From: Aquabacterium sp.
GTDB taxonomy: Bacteria > Pseudomonadota > Gammaproteobacteria > Burkholderiales > Burkholderiaceae_C
Assembly: GCF_021768455.1 (NCBI RefSeq)
Contig: NZ_JAIZVX010000005.1
Coordinates: 1 to 58,401 of the forward strand
Reading direction: 5' to 3'
DNA: 58,401 nucleotides
In this document: positions 13,460-22,366 of the stretch, piece by piece
How positions within the stretch are numbered: position 1 is the stretch's first letter
How the letters are laid out: each line of letters begins with the position of its first letter
The notes under the pieces: generated by a model
Database searches by the model: none
What the model was told of the DNA's origin: nothing
The model's input: the letters and a program-made list of their open reading frames with translations, nothing else
Translations under genes and position numbers: made by a program

Positions 13460-15925
13460 TCAGTGCACCGATCCTGGCGGCGTGATGTAGCCCACACCGT
13501 GACGCAGCAGCGCCGGGATCTTTTCGGCCGGCAGGGCCGAGCCAAACAGGTAGCCCTGCCCCTGTGCACAACCCCAGGCCTTGAGCATGTCGTGCTGCTG
13601 CGGGGTCTCGATGCCTTCGGCGGTCACGGCCACGCCCAGGCCCTGGGCCAGGTCGACCATGGCCTTGACGATCTGGCTGGCAGCCGGGTCGTCGGGGGCC
13701 TCGCGCACGAGCGAGCCATCGATCTTGATGCGGTGAAAGGCCAGTTGCTTGAGCATCGAGATGGAGGACATGCCCGTGCCCAGGTCGTCGATGACCAGGT
13801 GCACGCCCAGCTCCTGCAGGTCGGTCAGCACCTCGCGGTGGTCGCGCACGATCAGCATGGCGGATTCGTGGAACTCCAGCTCCAGCTGATCGGCCGGGAA
13901 GCCGCACTCGCTGAGCACGGTGTCGACCAGGGTCGCGAACTGCGGTGACTGCAGCTGCGAGCCCGAGACGTTGACGCTGATCACCAGCTGGGTGTGACCC
14001 ATGTCGTGCAGGGTGCGGCCCATGCGGCAGGCGCTGCGCAGGATCCAGGCATCGAGCACATCGAGCAGGCCGATGTCGTCGGCCATGCGGACCAGGGCCC
14101 GCGGGTGGGTGTGGCCAAACTCGGGGTGGTTCCAGCGCAGCAGGGCCTCCAGGGCCACGACCTCGCGGCCATCGAGCCTCACGACGGGCTGGTAGTGCAG
14201 GGCCAGATGACGCGGGTTGCGCAGCTCGGCACGCAGCTGATCGGAGAGCTCATGGCGCTCGCGCTCGCGCTCGGCCAGTGCCGAGGAATACACCGAGCAC
14301 CGCCCCCGGCCCAGGGCCTTGGCGTCGTAGAGGGCGCTCTGGGCCAGCTGGATCAGGCGCTCCGCGCGCTCGGCGTGCTCAGGGTAGAGGGCCAGCCCCG
14401 CGCAGGCCGACAGGCGCACGCTGTGGTGCCCCGGCAGGGTCATGGGCACCTGCAGCTCGGCGATCACGGTCTGGATCAGGCGCAGCGCCTGGGCCGCATC
14501 GTCAAGGTCGGGCATCAGCACCGCAAAGTCTTCGTGGCCGATGCGCATGGCCATGTCCTGCGGACGCAGGTGGCGGCGCAGGTGGTGGGCCACGGCCTTG
14601 AGCAGCAGCGTGCTGCGGTCGGGTCCGAAGGCCTCCTTGACCTGGCGGAAGCGGTCGATGTGCAGCACGGCCACCGCCAGCACCGGCCCGGCTTCGAGGT
14701 TGTGGGCGCGCTGCAGCGCCTTGCGCAGCTCCTGCTGCAGCTGCAGCTGGTTGCCCAGGCCGGTGAGCTCGTCGTGGCGGCTGAGGTAATCGAGCTGGTT
14801 CTGCGCCGCCTTCATGGGAGACAGGTCGCTGTAGGCCATCACGTAGTGGCTGATCTGGCCGCGGGCATCGCGCACCACGCTGACCTGCTGCCAGGTGAGC
14901 AGGGCGCGGCCATCGCGGTGGCGGCAGGCCACCTCGCCGTGCCAGCGGCCTTCGGCGTTGCGGGCCAGGCTCTGGTAGAAGGTGGCGCTGCGCGGGTGCT
15001 GGTGCAGGAAATCCTCCACATGGCGCCCCTGCACATCGCCCTGGGTGTGGCCCATGAGCACGTGGAAGGCCGGGTTGACCGCCACGATGGCCAGCTGGGC
15101 GTCCAGCACCACCAGGGCCTCCTGCGCGGTGTCGAACACGGCACTGGCCTGGCGCAAGGCCACGAGGTGCTGCTCGCGCTCGGTCACGTCGCGGATCACG
15201 CCCACCACGCGGCGCGCGGGCGGCTCGTCGGGATAGGCGCGGGCCTGCACATCGGCCCAACCCCAGCGGCGCGGCGGCATGCGCAGGCGCACCGTGCGGT
15301 TGAGGCGCCCCTCTTCGCGCAGATCGCGCTGCACCAGGGCCTGGTCCTCGGCGTGCATGCGCGAGACCAGACCGGGCCAGCCTTCCTGGATCAGGGCCTC
15401 GGTGGCCCCGAAGATGGCCTCCAGGTGACCTTCGGTGTGGGTGAAGCCGGAAGCGTCCGCACCGCTGCCCCCCTCCTGCCACTCCAGCACGCCCAGGCCG
15501 GCCGTGTCCATGGCCAGCTGCAGGCGCTGGGCCGATTGCTCGGTGGCCAGCTCGGCCTGGCGTCGGGCCAGGGCCATGCGCAGGGTTGCCTCCAGGGCGC
15601 GAGCCTCGAAAGGTTTGAGCAGGTAGCCATAAGGGCGGGTGGTCTCGGCGCGGGCCAGGGTGCCGGCCTCGGCATAGGCCGTGAGGTAGACCACCGGCGT
15701 GCGAAAGCGCGACTGGATCTCGCGGGCGGCCTCGATGCCATCGACCTCGCCTTCCAGGTGAATGTCCATCAGGACCAGGTCCGGGCGGTGGGTGTCGACC
15801 AGGGCCAGGGCCTCGTCGGCCCGTGCGGCCATGCCTTTGACGCGGTAGCCCAGGTGGCGCAGGCTGCTGGAGAGGTCCAGCGCGACCACGCCTTCATCTT
15901 CCACGATGACGATCGATGCACTCAT
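13460..15925 (-). CDS. Response regulator with PAS, degenerate GGDEF and EAL domains
   Basis: The 821-residue protein begins with a receiver domain: acidic pair near residues 10-11, phospho-acceptor Asp54 in LVLMDIHLEG, and Lys104 in LLKPFE. PAS-type sensor segments follow (about 125-375). Then comes a GGDEF domain whose active-site loop reads IGHEDF instead of GGDEF, so cyclase activity is probably lost. The C-terminal EAL domain keeps EALLRW (from residue 593), the DDLGTG loop and the IKIDGSLV strand, so it is likely an active c-di-GMP phosphodiesterase. It is the last gene of a minus-strand operon with a histidine kinase (6-bp gap) and a GAF protein, and should be the output that lowers c-di-GMP when phosphorylated or relieved. 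Confidence 0.92.
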   Translation of the reverse strand: MSASIVIVEDEGVVALDLSSSLRHLGYRVKGMAARADEALALVDTHRPDLVLMDIHLEGEVDGIEAAREIQSRFRTPVVYLTAYAEAGTLARAETTRPYGYLLKPFEARALEATLRMALARRQAELATEQSAQRLQLAMDTAGLGVLEWQEGGSGADASGFTHTEGHLEAIFGATEALIQEGWPGLVSRMHAEDQALVQRDLREEGRLNRTVRLRMPPRRWGWADVQARAYPDEPPARRVVGVIRDVTEREQHLVALRQASAVFDTAQEALVVLDAQLAIVAVNPAFHVLMGHTQGDVQGRHVEDFLHQHPRSATFYQSLARNAEGRWHGEVACRHRDGRALLTWQQVSVVRDARGQISHYVMAYSDLSPMKAAQNQLDYLSRHDELTGLGNQLQLQQELRKALQRAHNLEAGPVLAVAVLHIDRFRQVKEAFGPDRSTLLLKAVAHHLRRHLRPQDMAMRIGHEDFAVLMPDLDDAAQALRLIQTVIAELQVPMTLPGHHSVRLSACAGLALYPEHAERAERLIQLAQSALYDAKALGRGRCSVYSSALAERERERHELSDQLRAELRNPRHLALHYQPVVRLDGREVVALEALLRWNHPEFGHTHPRALVRMADDIGLLDVLDAWILRSACRMGRTLHDMGHTQLVISVNVSGSQLQSPQFATLVDTVLSECGFPADQLELEFHESAMLIVRDHREVLTDLQELGVHLVIDDLGTGMSSISMLKQLAFHRIKIDGSLVREAPDDPAASQIVKAMVDLAQGLGVAVTAEGIETPQQHDMLKAWGCAQGQGYLFGSALPAEKIPALLRHGVGYITPPGSVH

Positions 15926-15931
15926 GACGGT

Positions 15932-17767
15932 TCACTTTCCCTGGCCAGCGGCGGCGTGGGCCTCTGGCTCGAATGACAATTCAAAGGTGGTGCCCTCGGC
16001 CTGCTGCAGCCGCAGGGTGGCCCCCATCTGCTGGGCCAGCACGGGGATGAGCTGAAAGCCCAGCGAATCGCTCTCGCCCAGCACCACCGTGGGCGGCAGG
16101 CCCACCCCCTGGTCGGACACGGTGATCAGGGCCCGCTCTCGCCCCACCAGGGTGAGGCTGACCTGGACCACACCCTGGCGTGGCGCCGGGTAGGCGTGCT
16201 TGAGCGCATTGGTCACCAGCTCGTTGACCAGCAGGCCACAGGGCACGGCGCGCTGCAGGCCCAGGGCCACGGCGTCGGCATCGGGGCTCAGGGCCAGCAC
16301 CAACTCGACGCGGGCCGAGGCGGCACTGTCGCGCAGCAGGGCCACCAGCTTGCGCAGGTACACGGCCATGGGCACGCGGGAGAGGTCACCCTGCTCGTAG
16401 AGCAGCTGGTGGATCAGGGCCATGACCTTGACCCGGTGCTGGCTTTCGGTGAGCGCTTCGCGGGCGGCCTCTCCGGCCGAGCGCAGCTGCAGGTTGAGCA
16501 GGCTGGAGATGACCTGCAGGTTGTTCTTCACCCGGTGGTGCACCTCCTGCAGCAGGGCCGTCTTCTCGGCCAGGGCCTGGGCCAGGGCGGCGTGGTCGGC
16601 CTTGCGCTGGGTGATGTCGACCACGGTGGCGAGCACCCGCAGTTCGCCTTCGGCCTGCATGGCATTGATGCCGACCTCGACCGGAAACTGGCTGCCGTCC
16701 AGGCGCTGGCCGAAGAGGTCGCGGCGCAGGCCCATCTCGCGGTGCCGAGCGGCATCGATGAACCCATCGCGCAAGGCCACGTGACCGTGGCGCACCGCCG
16801 CAGGCAGCAGCACCTCGATGCGCTGCCCCAGCAGGTCTTCGCGCTGCCAGCCGAACATTTGCTCCAGCGCCCGGTTGACCATGACGATGCGCCCTTCGGG
16901 GTCGACCATCACCAGGCCATCGGGCACGTTCTCCACCACGCCGCGGAACAGGGCCTCGCTCTGGCGAGCGGCCTGGGCCTGGCGCAGGCGCTCGCTGATG
17001 TCGGTGGCCGACGGGATGAGGTGGGTGACCACCCCGCGCTCGTCGCGCATGGGCGAGAGCGTGAAGTCGATGGTCATGCGCGTGTCGCCGGCCATGCGCA
17101 CGGTCACGTCGCTGCGCACGGACTGCCCGGCGGCGGCCTGGGCCACGGCGTCTTTCAACCATTGCTGCACGGCCGGATCGTGGTTCCACCAGGGGGTGTC
17201 CCAGAAGGCATGGCCTCGCACGTCTTCGATGGTCAGGCCGCCGGCTTCCAGCGGGGCGCGGTTGGCCTCGATCAGGGTGCCGTCGGGCAGCAGCACGCCC
17301 ACGAAGGTGAAAAGGGTGTCGAGCACCCGGCGCACCAGGGTCTCGCTGTCGCGCGGGCTGCGGACGCCATGGGCCGATTCGGTCACGTCTTCGGCCACGA
17401 TGACCACGCCACTGGTCGGGCCGCCCGGTTGCTCGCGCAGCGGGTGGTAGCTGCACTGCCAATGGCGCAAGCGGGGCGGCTGTTCGTTGTTCCAGCCGGT
17501 CAGGCGCACGGCCTCGACCGCCAGGCCCGTCTGCAGCACGCCCTGCACGATGGGCAGCACCACCTCGGTCAGGCTGCCACTGACCTCGGCCAGCGGGCGC
17601 CCCAGGTGCTCGGCCACGCTCAGCCCGTTGCTGGCCGCCACCTGTTCGCTGACGTGGGTGATGCGCAGGCCGGCGTCCACCACCACCAGACCCGAGGGCA
17701 AGGTGGCCATGAGGCTGGCCAGGAAGGGCCCCTCTGGCGAGGCGCCGTCAGCGGGCCGCGTGGGCAT
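15932..17767 (-). CDS. PAS-domain sensor histidine kinase (HisKA_2 type)
   Basis: The 611-residue kinase has no transmembrane helix, so it is cytosolic. About residues 15-385 hold three PAS-like domains; one ends in the PAC-like RRDLFGQRLDGSQFPVEVGI. The phosphoacceptor lies in EVHHRVKNNLQVISSLL (His 410-411), which marks the HisKA_2/HWE-like family rather than the classic H-box. A C-terminal HATPase domain follows, with the N-box NELVTNALKHAYP and the G-box DQGVGLP. It sits between a GAF protein (3-bp gap) and a receiver-EAL protein (6-bp gap), and most likely phosphorylates the latter. The signal sensed by the PAS modules is unknown. Confidence 0.92.
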   Translation of the reverse strand: MPTRPADGASPEGPFLASLMATLPSGLVVVDAGLRITHVSEQVAASNGLSVAEHLGRPLAEVSGSLTEVVLPIVQGVLQTGLAVEAVRLTGWNNEQPPRLRHWQCSYHPLREQPGGPTSGVVIVAEDVTESAHGVRSPRDSETLVRRVLDTLFTFVGVLLPDGTLIEANRAPLEAGGLTIEDVRGHAFWDTPWWNHDPAVQQWLKDAVAQAAAGQSVRSDVTVRMAGDTRMTIDFTLSPMRDERGVVTHLIPSATDISERLRQAQAARQSEALFRGVVENVPDGLVMVDPEGRIVMVNRALEQMFGWQREDLLGQRIEVLLPAAVRHGHVALRDGFIDAARHREMGLRRDLFGQRLDGSQFPVEVGINAMQAEGELRVLATVVDITQRKADHAALAQALAEKTALLQEVHHRVKNNLQVISSLLNLQLRSAGEAAREALTESQHRVKVMALIHQLLYEQGDLSRVPMAVYLRKLVALLRDSAASARVELVLALSPDADAVALGLQRAVPCGLLVNELVTNALKHAYPAPRQGVVQVSLTLVGRERALITVSDQGVGLPPTVVLGESDSLGFQLIPVLAQQMGATLRLQQAEGTTFELSFEPEAHAAAGQGK

Positions 17768-17770
17768 CGT

Positions 17771-18316
17771 TCAACTGCCGTGGCCGATGAGACGCCGGGC
17801 CTGCAGCAGCTCGCAGGCCAGCATGGCCAGGTCTTTCAGGGCCGCGCGCTGCTCGGGATCGAGCAGGCAGGGCTCGTGGTCCACCACGCAGATCGTGCCC
17901 ACAGGCTGGCCATCGACCCGCAAGGGGGCCCCGGCGTAAAAACGCACATACGGTGGCCCCTGCACCAGCGGATTGCCCGCAAAACGCGGATCGCGGTGGG
18001 CGTCGGGCACCTCGAAAACGTCGTCGGAGGCGATGGCCCGGGCGCAGAAGGAGTAGTCGTTGCTGGACTCGCCCAGGGACATGCCCACGGCCGACTTGAA
18101 CCAGGTCCGACCCGTGTCGACCAGGCCGATCAGGCCGATGGGGCGGCCCGTGAGCGTGGTCGCCAGGCGGGTGAGCGCGTCAAAGACGGCCTCGGGCGGG
18201 GTGTCGAGCACGGCCAGCGAACGCAGCACTGCGAGCCGGTCCTCGTCTCGCACCAAAGGTGGAGCGCAGTGAACGAGCTGGGCGTCGGGGTCAAGCGATA
18301 GAGGGAGGGCGCTCAT
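17771..18316 (-). CDS. GAF domain protein
   Basis: The 181-residue product is almost entirely one GAF domain. It opens with the family-typical DEDRLAVLRSLAVLDTPPE and contains the VDTGRTWFKSAVGM and FCARAIASDDVFEVPDA segments found in stand-alone GAF sensors fused to or encoded beside histidine kinases. No tetrapyrrole-binding Cys motif was recognised. It is the first gene of the three-gene GAF, kinase, receiver-EAL unit, with 3 bp to the kinase. It may present a small ligand or redox input to that kinase. Confidence 0.88.
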   Translation of the reverse strand: MSALPLSLDPDAQLVHCAPPLVRDEDRLAVLRSLAVLDTPPEAVFDALTRLATTLTGRPIGLIGLVDTGRTWFKSAVGMSLGESSNDYSFCARAIASDDVFEVPDAHRDPRFAGNPLVQGPPYVRFYAGAPLRVDGQPVGTICVVDHEPCLLDPEQRAALKDLAMLACELLQARRLIGHGS

Positions 18317-18395
18317 GGGGCGGTGAAGCCAAAACCCTGATCATAAAAAGGACTCGGCCGATCAACCAGCACCCGCCTGGGATCAGGGGCATTGC

Positions 18396-19376
18396 TCAAT
18401 GCGCAAGAACCGGCCGCACGCCCAGTGTGGCCGACCACAGCAGCAAGGACCCCAGCGAGCCCACCGTGGTCCACAGGATGATGCGGGCCACCAGACCGGT
18501 GTCGGCGCCCTCGCGTTCGGCCAGCATGAGCACGTTGCCGGCGGAGGGCAGGGCCGCGGCCAGACACAAGGCCAGCAGGCCCGGCCAGGGCAGCACCCAG
18601 CCGGCGGCCTTCAGGCCGGTCGCCACGCCCCAGACCAGCGCCGGGTGCACCGCCAGCTTCAGCAAGGTGGGCCACCAAAGCGGGGCCTGGGCGCCCTGCC
18701 CGCCTCCCTGCGTGGCGCTGCGGGCCGACGCCTGCATGCCCGTGCGCGCCAGCACCGCCCCCAGGGTGAACAAGGCTGCAGGCGTGGCCGCCTGGGCCAG
18801 CAGGCGCAGCACCTCGTCGAGCGCGTGGGGCAGGTGCAGGCCGGTGAACGAGGCGACCAGGCCCAGGGCGAGGGCCCACAGCATGGGGTTGCGCGCCGCG
18901 CCCTGCAGGGCGTGCTGCACACCATGGGCATTGGCCAGGGCCAGGCACAGGGAACTCAGGCCCAGCACGTCGACCAGCATGGTGGCCACCACCGGCCCGG
19001 CCGCCTGGTTGCCCAGCAGGCCCGTGAGCAGCGGCAAGCCCAGGAAACCCGAGTTCGGGAAAACCGTGACCAGGGCGACCAGGCCGATGTCGCGCTGGGC
19101 CAGCCCCCGGGCACGCGCCCAGAGACAGGCCAGCCCGACCACCACCAGACCGGCCAGGCCGTAGGCCAGCAACAGGCCGCTCAAGCCCGGCTGGGCCAGT
19201 GCGCCCGAGGCCGCCAGGCGAAAGACCAAAGGCGGCAGCGCAAAGTACAGCACGAAGGTGTTGATGGCGCCGATGCCCGCCAGCGGCAGCAAGCCGCCAC
19301 GCGTCGCGCTCCAACCCAGCAGCACCAGGGTGAAGAAGGGCAGGAAAAGCAGCAGGAGGTCGACCATGGCGCCCAT
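18396..19376 (-). CDS. AEC family transporter
   Basis: The 326-residue protein is strongly hydrophobic, with about ten predicted membrane helices in two halves, as in the auxin efflux carrier / malonate transporter family. Typical features are the VFPNSGFLGLPLLTGLLG helix break in the first half and the LPSAGNVLMLAEREG segment in the second. It is expected to move an organic acid or similar small anion across the inner membrane; the substrate cannot be named. The start could be ATG 19376 or ATG 19367 (three residues shorter). It lies 24 bp downstream of msrQ on the same strand, so it may be read through from the msrPQ operon. Confidence 0.87.
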   Translation of the reverse strand: MGAMVDLLLLFLPFFTLVLLGWSATRGGLLPLAGIGAINTFVLYFALPPLVFRLAASGALAQPGLSGLLLAYGLAGLVVVGLACLWARARGLAQRDIGLVALVTVFPNSGFLGLPLLTGLLGNQAAGPVVATMLVDVLGLSSLCLALANAHGVQHALQGAARNPMLWALALGLVASFTGLHLPHALDEVLRLLAQAATPAALFTLGAVLARTGMQASARSATQGGGQGAQAPLWWPTLLKLAVHPALVWGVATGLKAAGWVLPWPGLLALCLAAALPSAGNVLMLAEREGADTGLVARIILWTTVGSLGSLLLWSATLGVRPVLAH

Positions 19377-19400
19377 TGTCGCAGCGCCCTGCCTGGTGGC

Positions 19401-20060
19401 TCAGCGCACCCGCAACATGGCCAGCACTCCGCCCTTGCGCATCACGCGCCAGCCCAGCAGCATGGCCAGGATCACGGCGTAGACCGCCACCTCGCCCAGG
19501 TCGTTCTTGGCCGACTTCTTCCAGTAGAAGTGCAGCAGCCCCAGCAGCGCCACGCCATAGACCAGCTTGTGCAGCATCTGCCAGCGGCGCCCCCCCAGGG
19601 CACGGATCGCGCGGTTGAAGGAGGTCAGTGCCAGCGGCGTCATCAGCAACAGGGCCAGCATGCCGACCAGGATGAAGTTGCGCTTGAACACATCGCGCAC
19701 GATGTCGTCCAGCAGCAGGCCTTTGTCCAGCCAGGCATAGGCCAGGAAGTGCAGCAGGGCGTAGACAAAGGTGGTCACGCCCAGGGCGCGGCGCAGGCGC
19801 AGCAGGGCATGCAGCGATGCCAGGTCACGCAGGGGCGAAATGGCCAGCGTCAGCCACAGCCAACGCAAGGCCCACTCGCCCGACTCACGGATGAGCGTCT
19901 CCGCCGGGTTGGCACCCAGCTGCCCCATAAGGGCCCCCACGAACAGCGCCACGGCCGGCAGGGCACACAGCAGCCACAGCAGGGGCTTGATCCAGGGCTG
20001 GAGCAGGAAGCGGTTCAGCGCCCCCAAAACAGGGCGGGCGGTGTTCGCGGTTGGGTTCAT
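19401..20060 (-). CDS. msrQ: MsrQ, heme-binding membrane subunit of the MsrPQ system
   Basis: The 219-residue protein has about six membrane helices and matches the YedZ/ferric reductase-like family. The segment GGRRWQMLHKLVYGVALLGLLHFYW contains His residues placed to bind b-type heme, and LLHFLAYAWLDKG holds another. MsrQ passes electrons from the quinone pool or a flavin reductase across the inner membrane to the periplasmic molybdoenzyme MsrP. The msrP gene lies immediately upstream with 15 bp between them, in the usual operon arrangement. The N-terminus has a short soluble extension (MNPTANTARPV). Confidence 0.92.
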   Translation of the reverse strand: MNPTANTARPVLGALNRFLLQPWIKPLLWLLCALPAVALFVGALMGQLGANPAETLIRESGEWALRWLWLTLAISPLRDLASLHALLRLRRALGVTTFVYALLHFLAYAWLDKGLLLDDIVRDVFKRNFILVGMLALLLMTPLALTSFNRAIRALGGRRWQMLHKLVYGVALLGLLHFYWKKSAKNDLGEVAVYAVILAMLLGWRVMRKGGVLAMLRVR

Positions 20061-20075
20061 CGGCCAGGGGTCTCG

Positions 20076-21110
<1,035 letters not shown>

Positions 21111-21209
21111 GGGGGCGACTCCGGTGGGGGCCTCGGGCCCACTGCGGGCCCGCTGGCCAGGTTCAGTCGGTCAGGGCCGCCGAACCTTACACCCATGTAC
21201 GCAGGGCCA

Positions 21210-22310
21210 TCAGGGCTGGATGTACTTGGGCACGTCGCCAAGGGGGCCATGGATCTGCGTGAGCCGCCCACTGAGCTTGGCCTGCACGCGCTGCGGCAAG
21301 GGCGCAAAGCCTGTGCCCTTGAGCAGTTCGTCACCGTGCATGAAGCACCAGTAGACGAAATGGGCCGTCCAGTCGGCCTGGGTCTGGTCCTTCGGGCGGG
21401 CGTCCAGCAGCAGGTAGCTGGTCATGGTCAGGGGCCAGGCGTCGGGGCGGGGACGCTGGAGCAGCGTGGCCGTGTCCTCGCCCTGGCGGTAGACGTCGGA
21501 ATCCAGGATGGCCGCACGGAAGCCCTCTTCCGAGGCGCTCAGGTCGCGCCCAGCGGCACCACGCAGGCGCACCGCGGCCAACTGGTCCGACACCACCCGG
21601 TCGTAAGCCACGTAGGCGATGCCACCTGGCGCCGCCTTGAGGGCGGCCAGCATGCCGTCCATGCCCTTGCCCGACAGCACCTGGCCGGGCCAGTTCGGCG
21701 CCGGGGAGGCCGGCACGCGTGCGGCGAACTCGGCAGAGGCCATCCCCAGGTAGCGCGTCAGCGCCTCGGACGTGCCCGAAGCATCGGCCCGCACCACGCG
21801 CCGGATGGGCAGGTGCGGCAGGTTCAGGCCCGGGTTCAGGCGCGCGATCGGCGCCTCGTCCCAGTGGACCAGCTTGCCCAGCATGATGTCGGCCAGCACC
21901 TCGCCCGTCAGCAGCAGCTTGTGGGCGCCCACGCCCTGCAGGTTGACCACCGGCACCAAGCCGCCCACCAGCATGGGCACCTGCACCAACCCCTTGTCGG
22001 CCAGGGCCTGGGGGCCCAGCGGGCTGTCGGTGCCGGCGAACTGCGCCGTGCGGGCCGCCGCCTGCTTCACGCCATCGCCCGATCCGGTGGGCGCGTAGGC
22101 GATGCGCACCTGCGGGTAGGTCTGCTGGAAGCGGCTCACCCAGCGGGCGTAGACCTTGGCCGGGAAGGTCGCCCCCGCACCCTGGATCGACACCGTGGCC
22201 ACGCCCTGGGCTGCATTCACCCAGCCCGCGCACAACAAGCCCATGCCACCGAGCACCACCTGGCGCCGCCACATCGCTGCGCAGGGCTTGCGCATCCACC
22301 ACCCGTTCAT
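21210..22310 (-). CDS. PstS-like phosphate/anion substrate-binding protein
   Basis: The 366-residue product has a signal peptide (MWRRQVVLGGMGLLCAGWVNA) followed by the PstS fold: VSIQGAGATFPAKVYARW is the classic first phosphate-contact motif. Later come PTGSGDGVKQ, FAGTDSPL and VRADASGTSEALTRYL, all phosphate-binding loops. ATG 22310 is chosen because AGGTGG lies just upstream. No pstC, pstA, pstB or phoU follows; instead msrP starts 99 bp downstream on the same strand. So this is an orphan periplasmic binding protein that may scavenge phosphate, bind another oxyanion, or feed a transporter encoded elsewhere. Confidence 0.88.
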   Translation of the reverse strand: MNGWWMRKPCAAMWRRQVVLGGMGLLCAGWVNAAQGVATVSIQGAGATFPAKVYARWVSRFQQTYPQVRIAYAPTGSGDGVKQAAARTAQFAGTDSPLGPQALADKGLVQVPMLVGGLVPVVNLQGVGAHKLLLTGEVLADIMLGKLVHWDEAPIARLNPGLNLPHLPIRRVVRADASGTSEALTRYLGMASAEFAARVPASPAPNWPGQVLSGKGMDGMLAALKAAPGGIAYVAYDRVVSDQLAAVRLRGAAGRDLSASEEGFRAAILDSDVYRQGEDTATLLQRPRPDAWPLTMTSYLLLDARPKDQTQADWTAHFVYWCFMHGDELLKGTGFAPLPQRVQAKLSGRLTQIHGPLGDVPKYIQP

Positions 22311-22366
22311 CCGTACCACCTGAACACAGAGCCTAGAGAGAAAGGGCAGCAATCTACCCCAGACGA

